Shown piece after piece: positions 42,813-51,286 of a DNA stretch of 64,000 nt. The notes under the pieces are model-generated. The model searched no databases. It was not told the origin of the DNA and saw only the letters and a list, made by a program, of their open reading frames with translations. A program made the translations under genes and the position numbers. How positions within the stretch are numbered: the first letter of the stretch is position 1; each line of letters begins with the position of its first letter. Origin of the DNA: Indibacter alkaliphilus LW1 (lineage in GTDB: Bacteria; Bacteroidota; Bacteroidia; Cytophagales; Cyclobacteriaceae); contig NZ_ALWO02000052.1 in NCBI RefSeq assembly GCF_000295935.2, positions 248,001-312,000 of the forward strand, given 5' to 3'.

Positions 42813-42843
42813 CAAAGGTAGCTTGAAAAGCTTATGAAGCAAA
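42813..42843 (-). promoter_or_regulatory. Promoter of the TPP-riboswitch transcript
   Basis: On the minus strand TTTG (42843-42840), exactly 19 bases, then TACCTTTG (42820-42813), a complete match to the Bacteroidota consensus. It predicts transcription starting near 42806, just before the riboswitch. Confidence 0.75.
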
Positions 42844-42890
42844 GTATCTAGCTTTTATAAATCCTTTTATTACTTTACACTTTGAGGCAT

Positions 42891-42921
42891 AAAAAAACCG
42901 AAGATTTTTGGTCTTCGGTTT
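42891..42921 (-). terminator. Terminator of the desaturase gene
   Basis: A 10-bp stem (42895-42904 with 42912-42921) with a 7-base loop is followed leftward by seven U. It isolates the desaturase from the TPP-controlled receptor gene. Confidence 0.9.
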
Positions 42922-42939
42922 GATCAGATATAATTTCAA

Positions 42940-44004
42940 TTAATTTTCTCCCAAATATTTTAGATGCCTGACATGAGAACTAAAAGCCAAACGCATTTTT
43001 GGATGTTCTATGTACCTGATCTGATATTCCTCGCAAGTCTCTCTGATGATTTTGCTGATTGCAGGATAATGAATATGGGATATGTTTGGAAAAAGGTGAT
43101 GCTCAATCTGGAAGTTTAACCCACCTATCATCCATGAAAGAATTTTATTGTTGGTCGCAAAGTTAGCAGTAGTCTTTAGTTGATGCACGGCCCAGTCATT
43201 TTCCAATTTGTTAGTAGCCTGATCAGGCATTGGGAATTCTGTCTCCTCCAAGGAATGCGCAAGCTGAAAGACAACACTCAAGCAAATACCAGTTGCAATT
43301 CCATAAGTAAGAAAACCTACCAACCAAGGCAGAAACCCTACGGTATATATTGGCAATGCAACAAATAATGCCAAGTGTAAAACCTTAAATCCCCAAAAAA
43401 TAAAGTGTTCTTTCACATTCATTTTTGCAATAGGTGTTTGTCCTACTTTTTTGGTGATATATTTTTTGTAGTCAGTAAAGAATACCCAATAAATATAAAG
43501 GATAGAATAGACCAAAAGAAAATACTTGTGTTGATACTTATGAATGGCGTACTTTTTCTGATTGGGGCAAAGTCTCAAAAGAGGTCTGGCGTTCATGTCG
43601 TCGTCCACTTCATCTACATTGGTGAAAGAATGATGGACAACATTGTGTTTGGTTTTCCACATGAATACATTTGCACCCAAAAAGTTGATAGTGACTCCTG
43701 CCAGTTCATTGACCCAGGATTTGTTTGAAAAGCTGCCGTGTGCCCCATCATGCATGACATTGAAACCTATTCCTGCAGCTAGTGCTCCAAGGAGAATAGC
43801 TTCAAGCAGAGCGATTGCCCAGAAAGGTGTGAAAAAAACAAGGTGAATGAATACAGCAATATAAAGCACAACCATCAAGGAGGCTTTGAAATAAAGTTTG
43901 GAGTTTCCGGTGGGGCTGATGTTTTTTTGTGAGAAATAATTTTTGACCCTCCCTTTTAAATCTGAATGAAAGGAGGATGCGGCATTGAATCTAGGCGGAC
44001 GCAT
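42940..44004 (-). CDS. Membrane fatty-acid desaturase (front-end/acyl-lipid type)
   Basis: 354 residues. The three histidine boxes are complete: HDGAH at about 108-112, HNVVHHSFTN near 140 and QIEHHLFP near 302. Four or more transmembrane stretches are interspersed (for example ASLMVVLYIAVFIHLVFFTPFW). There is no cytochrome b5 domain. The QxxHH third box is that of the front-end/linoleoyl-CoA-like group, which introduces a double bond toward the carboxyl end with ferredoxin or cytochrome electrons. The bond position cannot be told. It is a single gene with its own terminator. Confidence 0.92.
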   Translation of the reverse strand: MRPPRFNAASSFHSDLKGRVKNYFSQKNISPTGNSKLYFKASLMVVLYIAVFIHLVFFTPFWAIALLEAILLGALAAGIGFNVMHDGAHGSFSNKSWVNELAGVTINFLGANVFMWKTKHNVVHHSFTNVDEVDDDMNARPLLRLCPNQKKYAIHKYQHKYFLLVYSILYIYWVFFTDYKKYITKKVGQTPIAKMNVKEHFIFWGFKVLHLALFVALPIYTVGFLPWLVGFLTYGIATGICLSVVFQLAHSLEETEFPMPDQATNKLENDWAVHQLKTTANFATNNKILSWMIGGLNFQIEHHLFPNISHIHYPAISKIIRETCEEYQIRYIEHPKMRLAFSSHVRHLKYLGEN

Positions 44005-44139
44005 CTTGATTGGAATAGTAATTTGATAATTAAGTAAATATGAATGGAAAACAAGCTGGGTGATCGTCCGACATTCTCTTCAAAGATAATGATTAATTCT
44101 TGTTAATTTTAATTCTCCATACTTTGCTTTGATTACCCC

Positions 44140-44670
44140 TCAGTTAATTTTTATTAATTGTTCTTGAATAATTTGAACGGCTAAAGCTTTTCTTTCTTTT
44201 TCTTTTCCCGAAATTATTCTGTAAGGCACTCCACTTTCTGCAGCCAGTTTTTTGTACCAGTCAAAAAAATACTGTCTCATCTCTGGCTCAGGATACTCCC
44301 TTTGAGGGTCAGCTGACCAAGGAATGTCTATATCTGTCACCAGATAAAGGTCATATTTTCTTTTGCCAATCTGCTCCTCAATCCAAGGTGAAACCGTTCC
44401 ATATTTGTGTTGGCTCCAAACTTTGAGGACAAGAAGGTCTGTATCACAAATCAATAATTGTTCAGTACTCAAAGCGGTTAGGTCTTCTAATCGGATTTGG
44501 CCTCTCGCTATTTCTTCCAAGTCATCAAAAGTATATGGCCTAGTAAGTTTTGCTACATATTCTCTTGCAAACTCCGGCACCCAAGGACAATCAAAATGCT
44601 TTGCCAAAGCTTCTGCCAAAGTACTTTTTCCGGTTGATTCAGGCCCTAGTATCACCACTTTTTTAAGCAT
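44140..44670 (-). CDS. NadR-like P-loop nucleoside/vitamin kinase
   Basis: 176 residues. Walker A is ILGPESTGKSTLAEALA (ESxGKS as in the ribosylnicotinamide kinase domain of NadR); WVPEFAREYV and ICDTDLLVLKVWSQHKYG follow, then DIPWSADPQREYPE. No adenylyltransferase or HTH domain is present, only the kinase part. It overlaps the PnuC-like transporter gene by 8 bases, so transport and phosphorylation are coupled: the kinase likely traps the imported vitamin, either nicotinamide riboside (PnuC/NadR paradigm) or thiamin (PnuT-type), as the nearby TPP switch hints. Confidence 0.85.
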   Translation of the reverse strand: MLKKVVILGPESTGKSTLAEALAKHFDCPWVPEFAREYVAKLTRPYTFDDLEEIARGQIRLEDLTALSTEQLLICDTDLLVLKVWSQHKYGTVSPWIEEQIGKRKYDLYLVTDIDIPWSADPQREYPEPEMRQYFFDWYKKLAAESGVPYRIISGKEKERKALAVQIIQEQLIKIN

Positions 44671-45286
44671 AAGCCTTATTTTCTTTTTTTGCAGCTTTGA
44701 TCCATTCTATCAAACCTATTGTTGCCAATATTGTGAAAAACAAAAATTGAAATGAGGTAAGTGTCAGCCCCTTGTAGAAATAAAGAGGTACAGAAACTAT
44801 ATCAGTAATAATCCAGGCAATCCAGTTTTCAACCTTTTTCTTGGCCATCAGCCACATGCCTACAAAGGCCGAAGCAGTAGTGAATGAATCCCAATAGGGG
44901 ACATCACTGTCGGTAAAATTTGCCAGCACAAAATACAAAACAGCATAGGAGCCAATTAATAACAGGATAGATTGAATGATCCCTTTTTTATTCAGCCAGG
45001 TCACAGGAAGTTCTTCTTTTTCTCCAGGAGGCCTGCTCCATAAGTACCAACCATAAACTGACATTGCAAAATAATAAGCATTGATCCCCATGTCTGCATA
45101 TAACTTGTATTGCAAGCAGATATACACATAGATCAATGTGCTGACCATTCCTGTAGGAAAGACCAGAATATTCTTTTTGATAGAATAGATGACGCTGGCT
45201 ATTCCAAAAAACACAGCTACAGCTTCCAGCCAAGTCATTTCGGCAAGTCCTTCTTTGATGCCGATCCAAATCCAAGAAAAATCCAT
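44663..45286 (-). CDS. PnuC-family vitamin transporter (PnuC or PnuT)
   Basis: 207 residues from ATG 45286 (MDFSWIWIGIKEG); a TTG at 45313 is discounted. Seven or so hydrophobic helices include WLEAVAVFFGIASVIYSIKKN, YADMGINAYYFAMSVYGWYLW and NWIAWIITDIVSVPLYFYKGL, the core PnuC motifs with conserved aromatics that stack on the substrate. PnuC members take up nicotinamide riboside; PnuT members take up thiamin. The overlapping NadR-like kinase suits nicotinamide riboside, while the TPP-controlled receptor downstream suits thiamin. No riboswitch is visible directly upstream of this gene. Confidence 0.88.
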   Translation of the reverse strand: MDFSWIWIGIKEGLAEMTWLEAVAVFFGIASVIYSIKKNILVFPTGMVSTLIYVYICLQYKLYADMGINAYYFAMSVYGWYLWSRPPGEKEELPVTWLNKKGIIQSILLLIGSYAVLYFVLANFTDSDVPYWDSFTTASAFVGMWLMAKKKVENWIAWIITDIVSVPLYFYKGLTLTSFQFLFFTILATIGLIEWIKAAKKENKAYA

Positions 45287-45376
45287 ATAGCGAAGAAAAG
45301 CAGAAATTGCCAAATTGGAAAATAAGGATTACTAATCCATCAAAAAAGTTCCTTGCTTTTCTGGCTTCAAGTTGTG

Positions 45377-48214
45377 TTATGGAATTTCTGCCCCATTTCC
45401 GGATTCCAAAATCCTTTTAGGGTACTTTCTGATTTCGAGAAGGTTTTCCTCTGTCAAAAATTCCCTGGCTGCATCCTTAATGTTGTCAACACTGATGGCG
45501 TCAATCCGGTCTTTTGCACGTAATACTATTTCCCAATCCAACCCGTATTCTCGGATTGCGCTCATTTGTGCTACCCAGTAATTGTTTCTCTTAAGATTTT
45601 CTTCCAATGCTATTTTTCTTTTTTCCTTTACTTTTTGAAGGTCAGTTTCTTCCGGCCCATGGTCCTGGATTTTTTTGATTTCTTTCCAAACTGCAGCGAT
45701 CAGTTCATCCACCCTGTCAGGGCTACATGGAAAACTCACTGAGAATGTAAACTGATCCACGGGCTTATTAACCATGCTTCCCCTAGCGCCAACCCCATAG
45801 ACTCCGCCAATTTCCTCTCTTAGGCTTTCTATCAATTTGATGGTGAGAATTTCACCAAGATAGGTTATATCCCTTGCCCGATCTCTGCTGTAGCTGGTCT
45901 CGCTGGAGAAAAACAGAATGACCTGGCTTTTTTCGTCTGTACCTATCTCTATCACTTCAGCACGTCCTCTTGGTGGTCTGATGCCAAGGTCCTCAAAAGT
46001 TTTCAAGTTATCAGGTTCAGCTGGTAGGGTTGCAAGGTAAGTTTCCATCAGTGGAATAAAGCTTTCCAATTCTATATTTCCGGAAAAGTAAAATTCAAAA
46101 TCAGCGGCGTTTGAGAAGGCTTCCCTAAATATTTCCATTCCCCTATCTACTGAAATCATGTCCAATTCTTCAGGATCAAAGATCCCCAAAGCCCTTTTGT
46201 TACCATTGGCAATGATTTTATTCAACTGTTTGGATAGCTGGTAATCAGGGTTGGCCTGTGCGCTTGCAAGTTGGGTTTTTTGGTTGTTGAAATATATATC
46301 AAACAACTCTTTGTCTTCTCTTGGATTCGTAAAATACAGGTGAATCAATTGCAAAGCTGTTTCAGCCTGATTCGGAGAGAATGAGCCTGATATATTTTGA
46401 TCGTAGGTGCCTATGTTTGGTGTAACAGAAACAGTTTTCCCTGCCAGGAATTTTCTCAGATCACTGGGAGAAAAATCTCCTACACCCATCACATTGACCA
46501 TCACCCCGGCATAACTGGCAGAATAGTGGTCCTCATCAGGGTAAATGGATACTCCACCTTTTCCTGTAATTGTAAAAACAATTTCATCGTTTTTGAAATC
46601 CGTGGGTTTGACAAAAACTTTGGCACCATTAGCTAAGTCAAACTCATAGATTCCCACTGATTCTACCTCCTTTTGATCCAGGATACTGACTGGGGAAGGA
46701 GGGTTGCTGATCAGATTTTCACCCAATTCTTTCTCATCATAAGGCTCCAAATCCACATGGGAAGCTTTTTCAAAAAATTCCAAAACTTCTTTTTCAGAAG
46801 GCAGTTTGTCCTTTTCCTCTTCAGGCGCGGTAATGATAATTACCCGGTTGTGCTCTGTTATCAATTCATCAGCCAGGGCATTGATATCGCTTAGGCTGAT
46901 CTCGGGAAAAATTTCCTGATAAAATTCATATTTCCATTGTTCACCTTCTGCAAAATTACCTTTCAAAAAATGATTTACATATCGGCCTACTATAGCTCTG
47001 GATTCTGTTTTATCCATTTCCTTGAAAGATCGTCCTGCGCTGTTAAGCAATGCGCGTTTGACACGGTCAAGTTCTGGCTGTGTAAAGCCATGAGTCGCCA
47101 CTCTCTTGTTTTCTACGATTAAAGAGAAAATCCCTTCTTTGACTTTTTCTGGTGAAACTACCCCAGAGGCTGTGAAATAATCCATACTCCTGACAAAATT
47201 CCCATATCCCGTTCCTGCGAAAATAAATGGAGCATTAGGTTGCTGTCTGATTTCATCCAGTCTTTGCGTAAGCATACCAGCATACATGGTTCTGATCAGG
47301 TAGGCTTTGTAATCTGCTTTTGTTTGGAAAGGCAAAGGGGGGTGCTTATAAAATAACTGAATCTGAATGCCCGGGGCTTCTTCATCTGTTACAATACTGA
47401 CAAAAGTTTCTTCATGATCCGGTACTTCAAAACTTCTTCTTTCAGGGTAATTATCCGGGTTTTTCAAGTCATTGAAATAGGCGATTACCAGTTTTTCCAA
47501 TTCCGCAGGATCTGCATCGCCCACGGCAATAATGGCCATATTGTTAGGCCTGTACCAATCTCTGTAAAATTGGCGGAGCGTCTCATATTCAAAATTCTGG
47601 ATTACATCCATGTCACCAATAGGTAGTCTTTCAGCATATTGGCTTTGGTAGAGAAGTTTGGGTAAGTATTGATCACGCGTTCTTTGGCTGTAGCCCTGAC
47701 CGGTACGCCACTCTTCCAAGATGATGCTTCTTTCGGCGTCAATATCTTCTTCGCGCAGGGATAATCCACCTGCCCAATCCCGCAAAACCTGAAAACCGCT
47801 TCTTAACTTTTCCTCATCATCTGATGGGATTGGAAGAATGTAGACCGTTTCGTCAAACCCAGTGTAGGCATTAAGGTCAGCTCCAAAAGAAACCCCTATG
47901 GATTGTAGATAGGAAATAAGTTCGTTTTTTTCGAAGTTTTCCGAACCATTAAAAGCCATGTGTTCGGTGAAGTGTGCAAGACCTCGTTGGTCTTCATTTT
48001 CTAAAACAGAGCCAGCATTTACTACAAGACGGAGTTCTACTTTATTTTCTGGTTTGGGGTTTTGTTGAACGTAATATACCAGGCCATTTTCCAAGGTGCC
48101 TATTTTGACTCTGGGGTCCAAAGGGACTTTTTGGGAGAGGTCTGATTGAGGAAAAGCAAAAAAGGGAAGTAATAGAAGTAGGAAGGTGGGGAAATGATAG
48201 TATATTTTTTGCAT
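45377..48214 (-). CDS. M16 insulinase-family zinc peptidase, exported
   Basis: 945 residues with a signal peptide (PTFLLLLLPFFAFPQ). The inverted zinc motif HFTEH lies at residues 81-85, with the distal Glu in ERSIILEEW near 160. Two M16 halves are visible: the N-terminal active half (about 35-480), and the C-terminal half with RGRAEVI and SREEIGGVYGVGARGS but no zinc motif. Such pitrilysin-like clams degrade small peptides in the periplasm. It is monocistronic, and no terminator was seen. Confidence 0.93.
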   Translation of the reverse strand: MQKIYYHFPTFLLLLLPFFAFPQSDLSQKVPLDPRVKIGTLENGLVYYVQQNPKPENKVELRLVVNAGSVLENEDQRGLAHFTEHMAFNGSENFEKNELISYLQSIGVSFGADLNAYTGFDETVYILPIPSDDEEKLRSGFQVLRDWAGGLSLREEDIDAERSIILEEWRTGQGYSQRTRDQYLPKLLYQSQYAERLPIGDMDVIQNFEYETLRQFYRDWYRPNNMAIIAVGDADPAELEKLVIAYFNDLKNPDNYPERRSFEVPDHEETFVSIVTDEEAPGIQIQLFYKHPPLPFQTKADYKAYLIRTMYAGMLTQRLDEIRQQPNAPFIFAGTGYGNFVRSMDYFTASGVVSPEKVKEGIFSLIVENKRVATHGFTQPELDRVKRALLNSAGRSFKEMDKTESRAIVGRYVNHFLKGNFAEGEQWKYEFYQEIFPEISLSDINALADELITEHNRVIIITAPEEEKDKLPSEKEVLEFFEKASHVDLEPYDEKELGENLISNPPSPVSILDQKEVESVGIYEFDLANGAKVFVKPTDFKNDEIVFTITGKGGVSIYPDEDHYSASYAGVMVNVMGVGDFSPSDLRKFLAGKTVSVTPNIGTYDQNISGSFSPNQAETALQLIHLYFTNPREDKELFDIYFNNQKTQLASAQANPDYQLSKQLNKIIANGNKRALGIFDPEELDMISVDRGMEIFREAFSNAADFEFYFSGNIELESFIPLMETYLATLPAEPDNLKTFEDLGIRPPRGRAEVIEIGTDEKSQVILFFSSETSYSRDRARDITYLGEILTIKLIESLREEIGGVYGVGARGSMVNKPVDQFTFSVSFPCSPDRVDELIAAVWKEIKKIQDHGPEETDLQKVKEKRKIALEENLKRNNYWVAQMSAIREYGLDWEIVLRAKDRIDAISVDNIKDAAREFLTEENLLEIRKYPKRILESGNGAEIP

Positions 48215-48362
48215 AAGTTTGATTTAGCGGAAATTATCCGTATTCCAATTGACGGGATTGGTATCAATGTATTCCATAGAAAAATCTTATTGAATCTGTT
48301 AAACTAAGAATTCAACCTGATAAATCAAATGCTAAATATGCTGTTTTAATTTTCAGAAAATG

Positions 48363-49661
48363 CTAGAGCTCCCCAATTTTCCGTCCCTTGCTGGTTTTGG
48401 CTTTGAAGGTTTTTGGACTGCCGATCACTTGGGAATTGTATATTCCTGCATGGCCGCTGAAAATATAGGCCACTACGCAGGCTACTCCTATAAATATTCC
48501 CGGTTCAGCTCCAAATAGTTCGATTCCCATCAAAGTACAAGCCAATGGGGTATTGGTAGCACCGGAAAAAACGCCCACGAAACCCATTCCTGCCAATAGT
48601 GCCATAGGTAGTGGAATCACTCCTGAAAGTGCATTGCCAAGGGTAGCTCCAGTATAAAATAGAGGGGTCACTTCCCCACCTTTAAAGCCTGCTCCCAAGG
48701 TCAGGGAAGTCATAAAAATCTTTACCAATGAATCGTACCAGGGTAGGTTATCTGAAAATGAATCCACAATGGTGGGAATTCCCAAGCCTATATATTTGGT
48801 AGTTCCCATTGCCAAAACCAAAAGCGCAACCATCACACCGCCTATCAAGGGACGCAACGGGGGATAGGCAATTGAACTCTTAAAGGCTTTTGACCAAAGA
48901 TGAGTAGCCTTGGCAAAGATTCTTCCAGCCAATCCAAAACAGATACCTGCCGGTATGATCCAGAGCAGTGTAGGGATGTTTATGGCTGGCACAATAGAGA
49001 TTTCATAATGGGTATGGTGCACCTGCCAAAATTCAGCGCATGCATAATCCGCAACATAAGCCCCTAGAAATGCAGGTAAAATCGATTCATAACGTATCCT
49101 GCCCACAACTAACCATTCCAAGGCAAATACCGCTCCTGCTAATGGTGTACCGAAAACCGAGGCAAACCCTGCCGCAACTCCAATTGTGATCAAAATTTTA
49201 CGGTCTTCTTTGGTCAGTTTGAGCCATTTGGTGAACTGGTCAGCAATGGCACCTCCCATTTGCACAGCTGTGCCCTCTCTGCCGGCTGATCCTCCAAATA
49301 AATGTGTGGCTATAGTTCCAAAAAGTACCAGAGGGGCCATCCTAAGTGGAATGGTTTTTTGGGGGTTGTAAAACTCCTCGAGTAATTGGTTATTGCCTTT
49401 GACAACGGATTCTCCAAACTTATGGTAAGTCCAGCCTATTATAAGACCACCTAAAGGTAGCAAAGCGATAATCCAGAGGTTTGATTCCCTGAAATTGGTG
49501 ACAAATTCCAATGCTACAAGAAAAAATGCCGACGCTGACCCTGCCAGAAATCCAACGATTCCAGCGATCAATAGCCATTTAAGGGTAAATATTAGACTTG
49601 GAAAGAGTTCTTTTTGGAAAAAACTTTTCGTTTTCAATTCATCAGATATCCTCTTCAACAT
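48363..49661 (-). CDS. CLC-F-type fluoride/proton antiporter (chloride channel family)
   Basis: 432 residues, about ten to twelve membrane helices of the CLC fold. Three features mark the fluoride-exporting branch. The selectivity segment is KGNNQLLEE where chloride CLCs have GSGIP. GREGT occurs at residues 127-131 in place of GREGP, with the gating Glu kept. The later loop is KGGEVTPLFYTGATLGN where chloride CLCs have GGIFAP. CLC-F proteins expel toxic fluoride in exchange for protons. A fluoride riboswitch lies just upstream of the gene and independently supports the assignment. Confidence 0.9.
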   Translation of the reverse strand: MLKRISDELKTKSFFQKELFPSLIFTLKWLLIAGIVGFLAGSASAFFLVALEFVTNFRESNLWIIALLPLGGLIIGWTYHKFGESVVKGNNQLLEEFYNPQKTIPLRMAPLVLFGTIATHLFGGSAGREGTAVQMGGAIADQFTKWLKLTKEDRKILITIGVAAGFASVFGTPLAGAVFALEWLVVGRIRYESILPAFLGAYVADYACAEFWQVHHTHYEISIVPAINIPTLLWIIPAGICFGLAGRIFAKATHLWSKAFKSSIAYPPLRPLIGGVMVALLVLAMGTTKYIGLGIPTIVDSFSDNLPWYDSLVKIFMTSLTLGAGFKGGEVTPLFYTGATLGNALSGVIPLPMALLAGMGFVGVFSGATNTPLACTLMGIELFGAEPGIFIGVACVVAYIFSGHAGIYNSQVIGSPKTFKAKTSKGRKIGEL

Positions 49662-49712
49662 AAAAGATTAGGTTTTAGATATGGCTAATGCCAGCATTAT
49701 AAATGTGTTGAA

Positions 49713-49766
49713 GTAGGAGTCATCAGCTTTCAAGAAAAGCGGTTTTAGGCGGAACCCCATCACCTT
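49713..49766 (-). promoter_or_regulatory. Fluoride riboswitch (crcB motif) upstream of the CLC-F gene
   Basis: Reading leftward: GGTGATGGGGTTCCGCC (49764-49748), AAAACCGC after a short junction, a small hairpin, and GCTGATGACTCCTAC closing at 49713. These match the fluoride riboswitch consensus (GGNGAUGG-UUCNCC-AACCGC-GCUGAUG-CUCCUA). A TATTTTTG -7-like box lies at 49782-49775. The switch ends 51 bases before the ATG; a TAATGC/GCATTA hairpin (49699-49686) in between may be its expression platform. Confidence 0.9.
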
Positions 49767-49864
49767 AAGTTTGACAAAAATAGCCTTTATTGGTAAAAAC
49801 CATAAATTTTCAACAGAATATTATTCTTTAACAAACAAAGCTATAACTTAAGGATTGTAATATT

Positions 49865-50812
49865 ATGAAGAAAAGTATGAAGCATATATTGATAACAGGA
49901 GGCTCTGGCTTGATTGGAAAGAAGATTACCTACCTATTGGAGAGGAAAGGGTACGAAGTGGCTTGGCTTAGCAGGAGTGCTGAAGGGAAAGGTCAAAGGG
50001 CTTTCCAATGGAATATTGAAAAACAGGAAATGGATGAAGAGGCTATCAATTGGGCAGATGGGGTCATTCATTTGGCCGGTGCTGGAGTGGCTGACAAAAG
50101 GTGGACCGCGGAGAGGAAAAAAGCAATTCTTCAAAGCCGAACGATGTCGACTTCCTTATTAAGAAAGTGTATTGAAAAGTCTGCAAATAAACCATCAGTA
50201 TTTGTTTCTGCTTCGGCTGTGGGGTACTACGGCTTTAATACGGGGGATACCTTAGTAGATGAAAATAGCCCAAGGGGAGATGATTTTTTGGCTCAAGTGG
50301 TGACTGCTTGGGAGGATGAGGTTGGAAAAATAGAGGGATTGGGTTTGCGGACTGTGATGCTTCGGATCGGCATTGTTTTGGCAAAAGATGGCGGAGCTTT
50401 GGTAGAAATGATGAAGCCTCCCGTAGCGGCCCCCTTGGGTTCTGGCCAACAGTGGATGAGCTGGATTCAGGTGGATGACTTAGCTAGAATGTTTTTTTAT
50501 GCCCTCGAAAATAATCAAGTCAAAGGTATTTATAATGCCGTAGGGCCAAATCCTTCAACGAATTCGGAGCTGACAGAAAAGGTTGCCAAAAAGAAAGGGA
50601 AAATATTCGTCAATTTTGGTGTTCCCGGTTTTGGATTAAAAATCATTCTAGGAGAAATGGCACAAATGGTCTTGGGAGGGAACAAAGTCTCAGCAAATAA
50701 AATCCTTGAATCAGGATTTCAATTCAGGTATCCTAGCTTGGAGGAAGCTTTAAATAAGATTTATCTTCAGGGTGAAGATAAATCCTCATCTCGCGGATCT
50801 CTTGCCGAATAA
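49865..50812 (+). CDS. TIGR01777 family NAD(P)-binding oxidoreductase (epimerase-like)
   Basis: 315 residues. The N-terminal Rossmann motif is HILITGGSGLIGKKIT. VIHLAGAGVADKRWT, SASAVGYYG and VTAWEDE follow the extended-SDR pattern, and the C-terminal DUF1731-like tail includes GEMAQMVLGGNKVSANKILESGFQFRYP. The family is annotated as sugar-nucleotide epimerase-like; its reaction in bacteria is not established. Its 3' end overlaps a small membrane gene on the opposite strand by 27 bases (50786-50812). Confidence 0.9.
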   Translation: MKKSMKHILITGGSGLIGKKITYLLERKGYEVAWLSRSAEGKGQRAFQWNIEKQEMDEEAINWADGVIHLAGAGVADKRWTAERKKAILQSRTMSTSLLRKCIEKSANKPSVFVSASAVGYYGFNTGDTLVDENSPRGDDFLAQVVTAWEDEVGKIEGLGLRTVMLRIGIVLAKDGGALVEMMKPPVAAPLGSGQQWMSWIQVDDLARMFFYALENNQVKGIYNAVGPNPSTNSELTEKVAKKKGKIFVNFGVPGFGLKIILGEMAQMVLGGNKVSANKILESGFQFRYPSLEEALNKIYLQGEDKSSSRGSLAE

Positions 50813-50959
50813 GAACCAAAGTAGTGTTCCCAACAAAGGCAAAAAAATCACGACAAGAATCCAGACAATTTTGTCATTACCTGGACCAAAATTACTGGTA
50901 AGCACGTCATAGATTGTGTAAGCATATATTAAAAGTCCAACGATTCCTAGTCCGAACAT
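50786..50959 (-). CDS. PLDc_N-type small membrane protein
   Basis: 57 residues read leftward from ATG 50959 to TGA 50788-50786. Two transmembrane helices (LGIVGLLIYAYTIYDV and IVWILVVIFLPLLGTLLWFLFG) match the PLD N-terminal (PLDc_N) membrane domain, including IYAYTIYDVLTSN and a GKR end. Function unknown; the domain may be a stand-alone membrane module. It overlaps the oxidoreductase gene tail on the other strand and lies 12 bases downstream of another small membrane gene. Confidence 0.75.
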   Translation of the reverse strand: MFGLGIVGLLIYAYTIYDVLTSNFGPGNDKIVWILVVIFLPLLGTLLWFLFGKRSAR

Positions 50960-50971
50960 ATTATTGAGGTT

Positions 50972-51196
50972 TTAGTGTCTTTGAAAGATAGATTTTCTTT
51001 TTTGCTTATTAGCTTCATGGAAATACAAAAATGGCCCAATAGGATGGAAAAAGAGAATTAAGGCCAGCCAGATCATTTTATTGGATTTGGTAAGATTTCT
51101 TTTTAAAGATAAATCCCAAATTGCCCAAAAGGAAAGAATCCCGTAAAGTACTGCCAATATCAATTCTAGGCCCATTGTCATATTTGAATTATGCAT
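50972..51196 (-). CDS. Small two-helix membrane protein (PLDc_N-like)
   Basis: 74 residues from ATG 51196; an in-frame ATG at residue 6 is an alternative. Two hydrophobic helices (about 8-26 and 41-58) surround IWDLSLKRNLTKSNKMIWLALILFFHPIGPFLYF. This resembles the PLDc_N pattern of its neighbour, so the two probably arose by duplication or belong to the same family. The C-terminus is basic. The pair is likely co-transcribed leftward. Confidence 0.7.
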   Translation of the reverse strand: MHNSNMTMGLELILAVLYGILSFWAIWDLSLKRNLTKSNKMIWLALILFFHPIGPFLYFHEANKQKRKSIFQRH

Positions 51197-51286
51197 CTAA
51201 TCAAATTCCTGCTATTTTAGCAATCATTCGAAAATAACTAATTTTTTTTATTTAGAATGGATTATAGTCAAATTGAATAGAAAACC

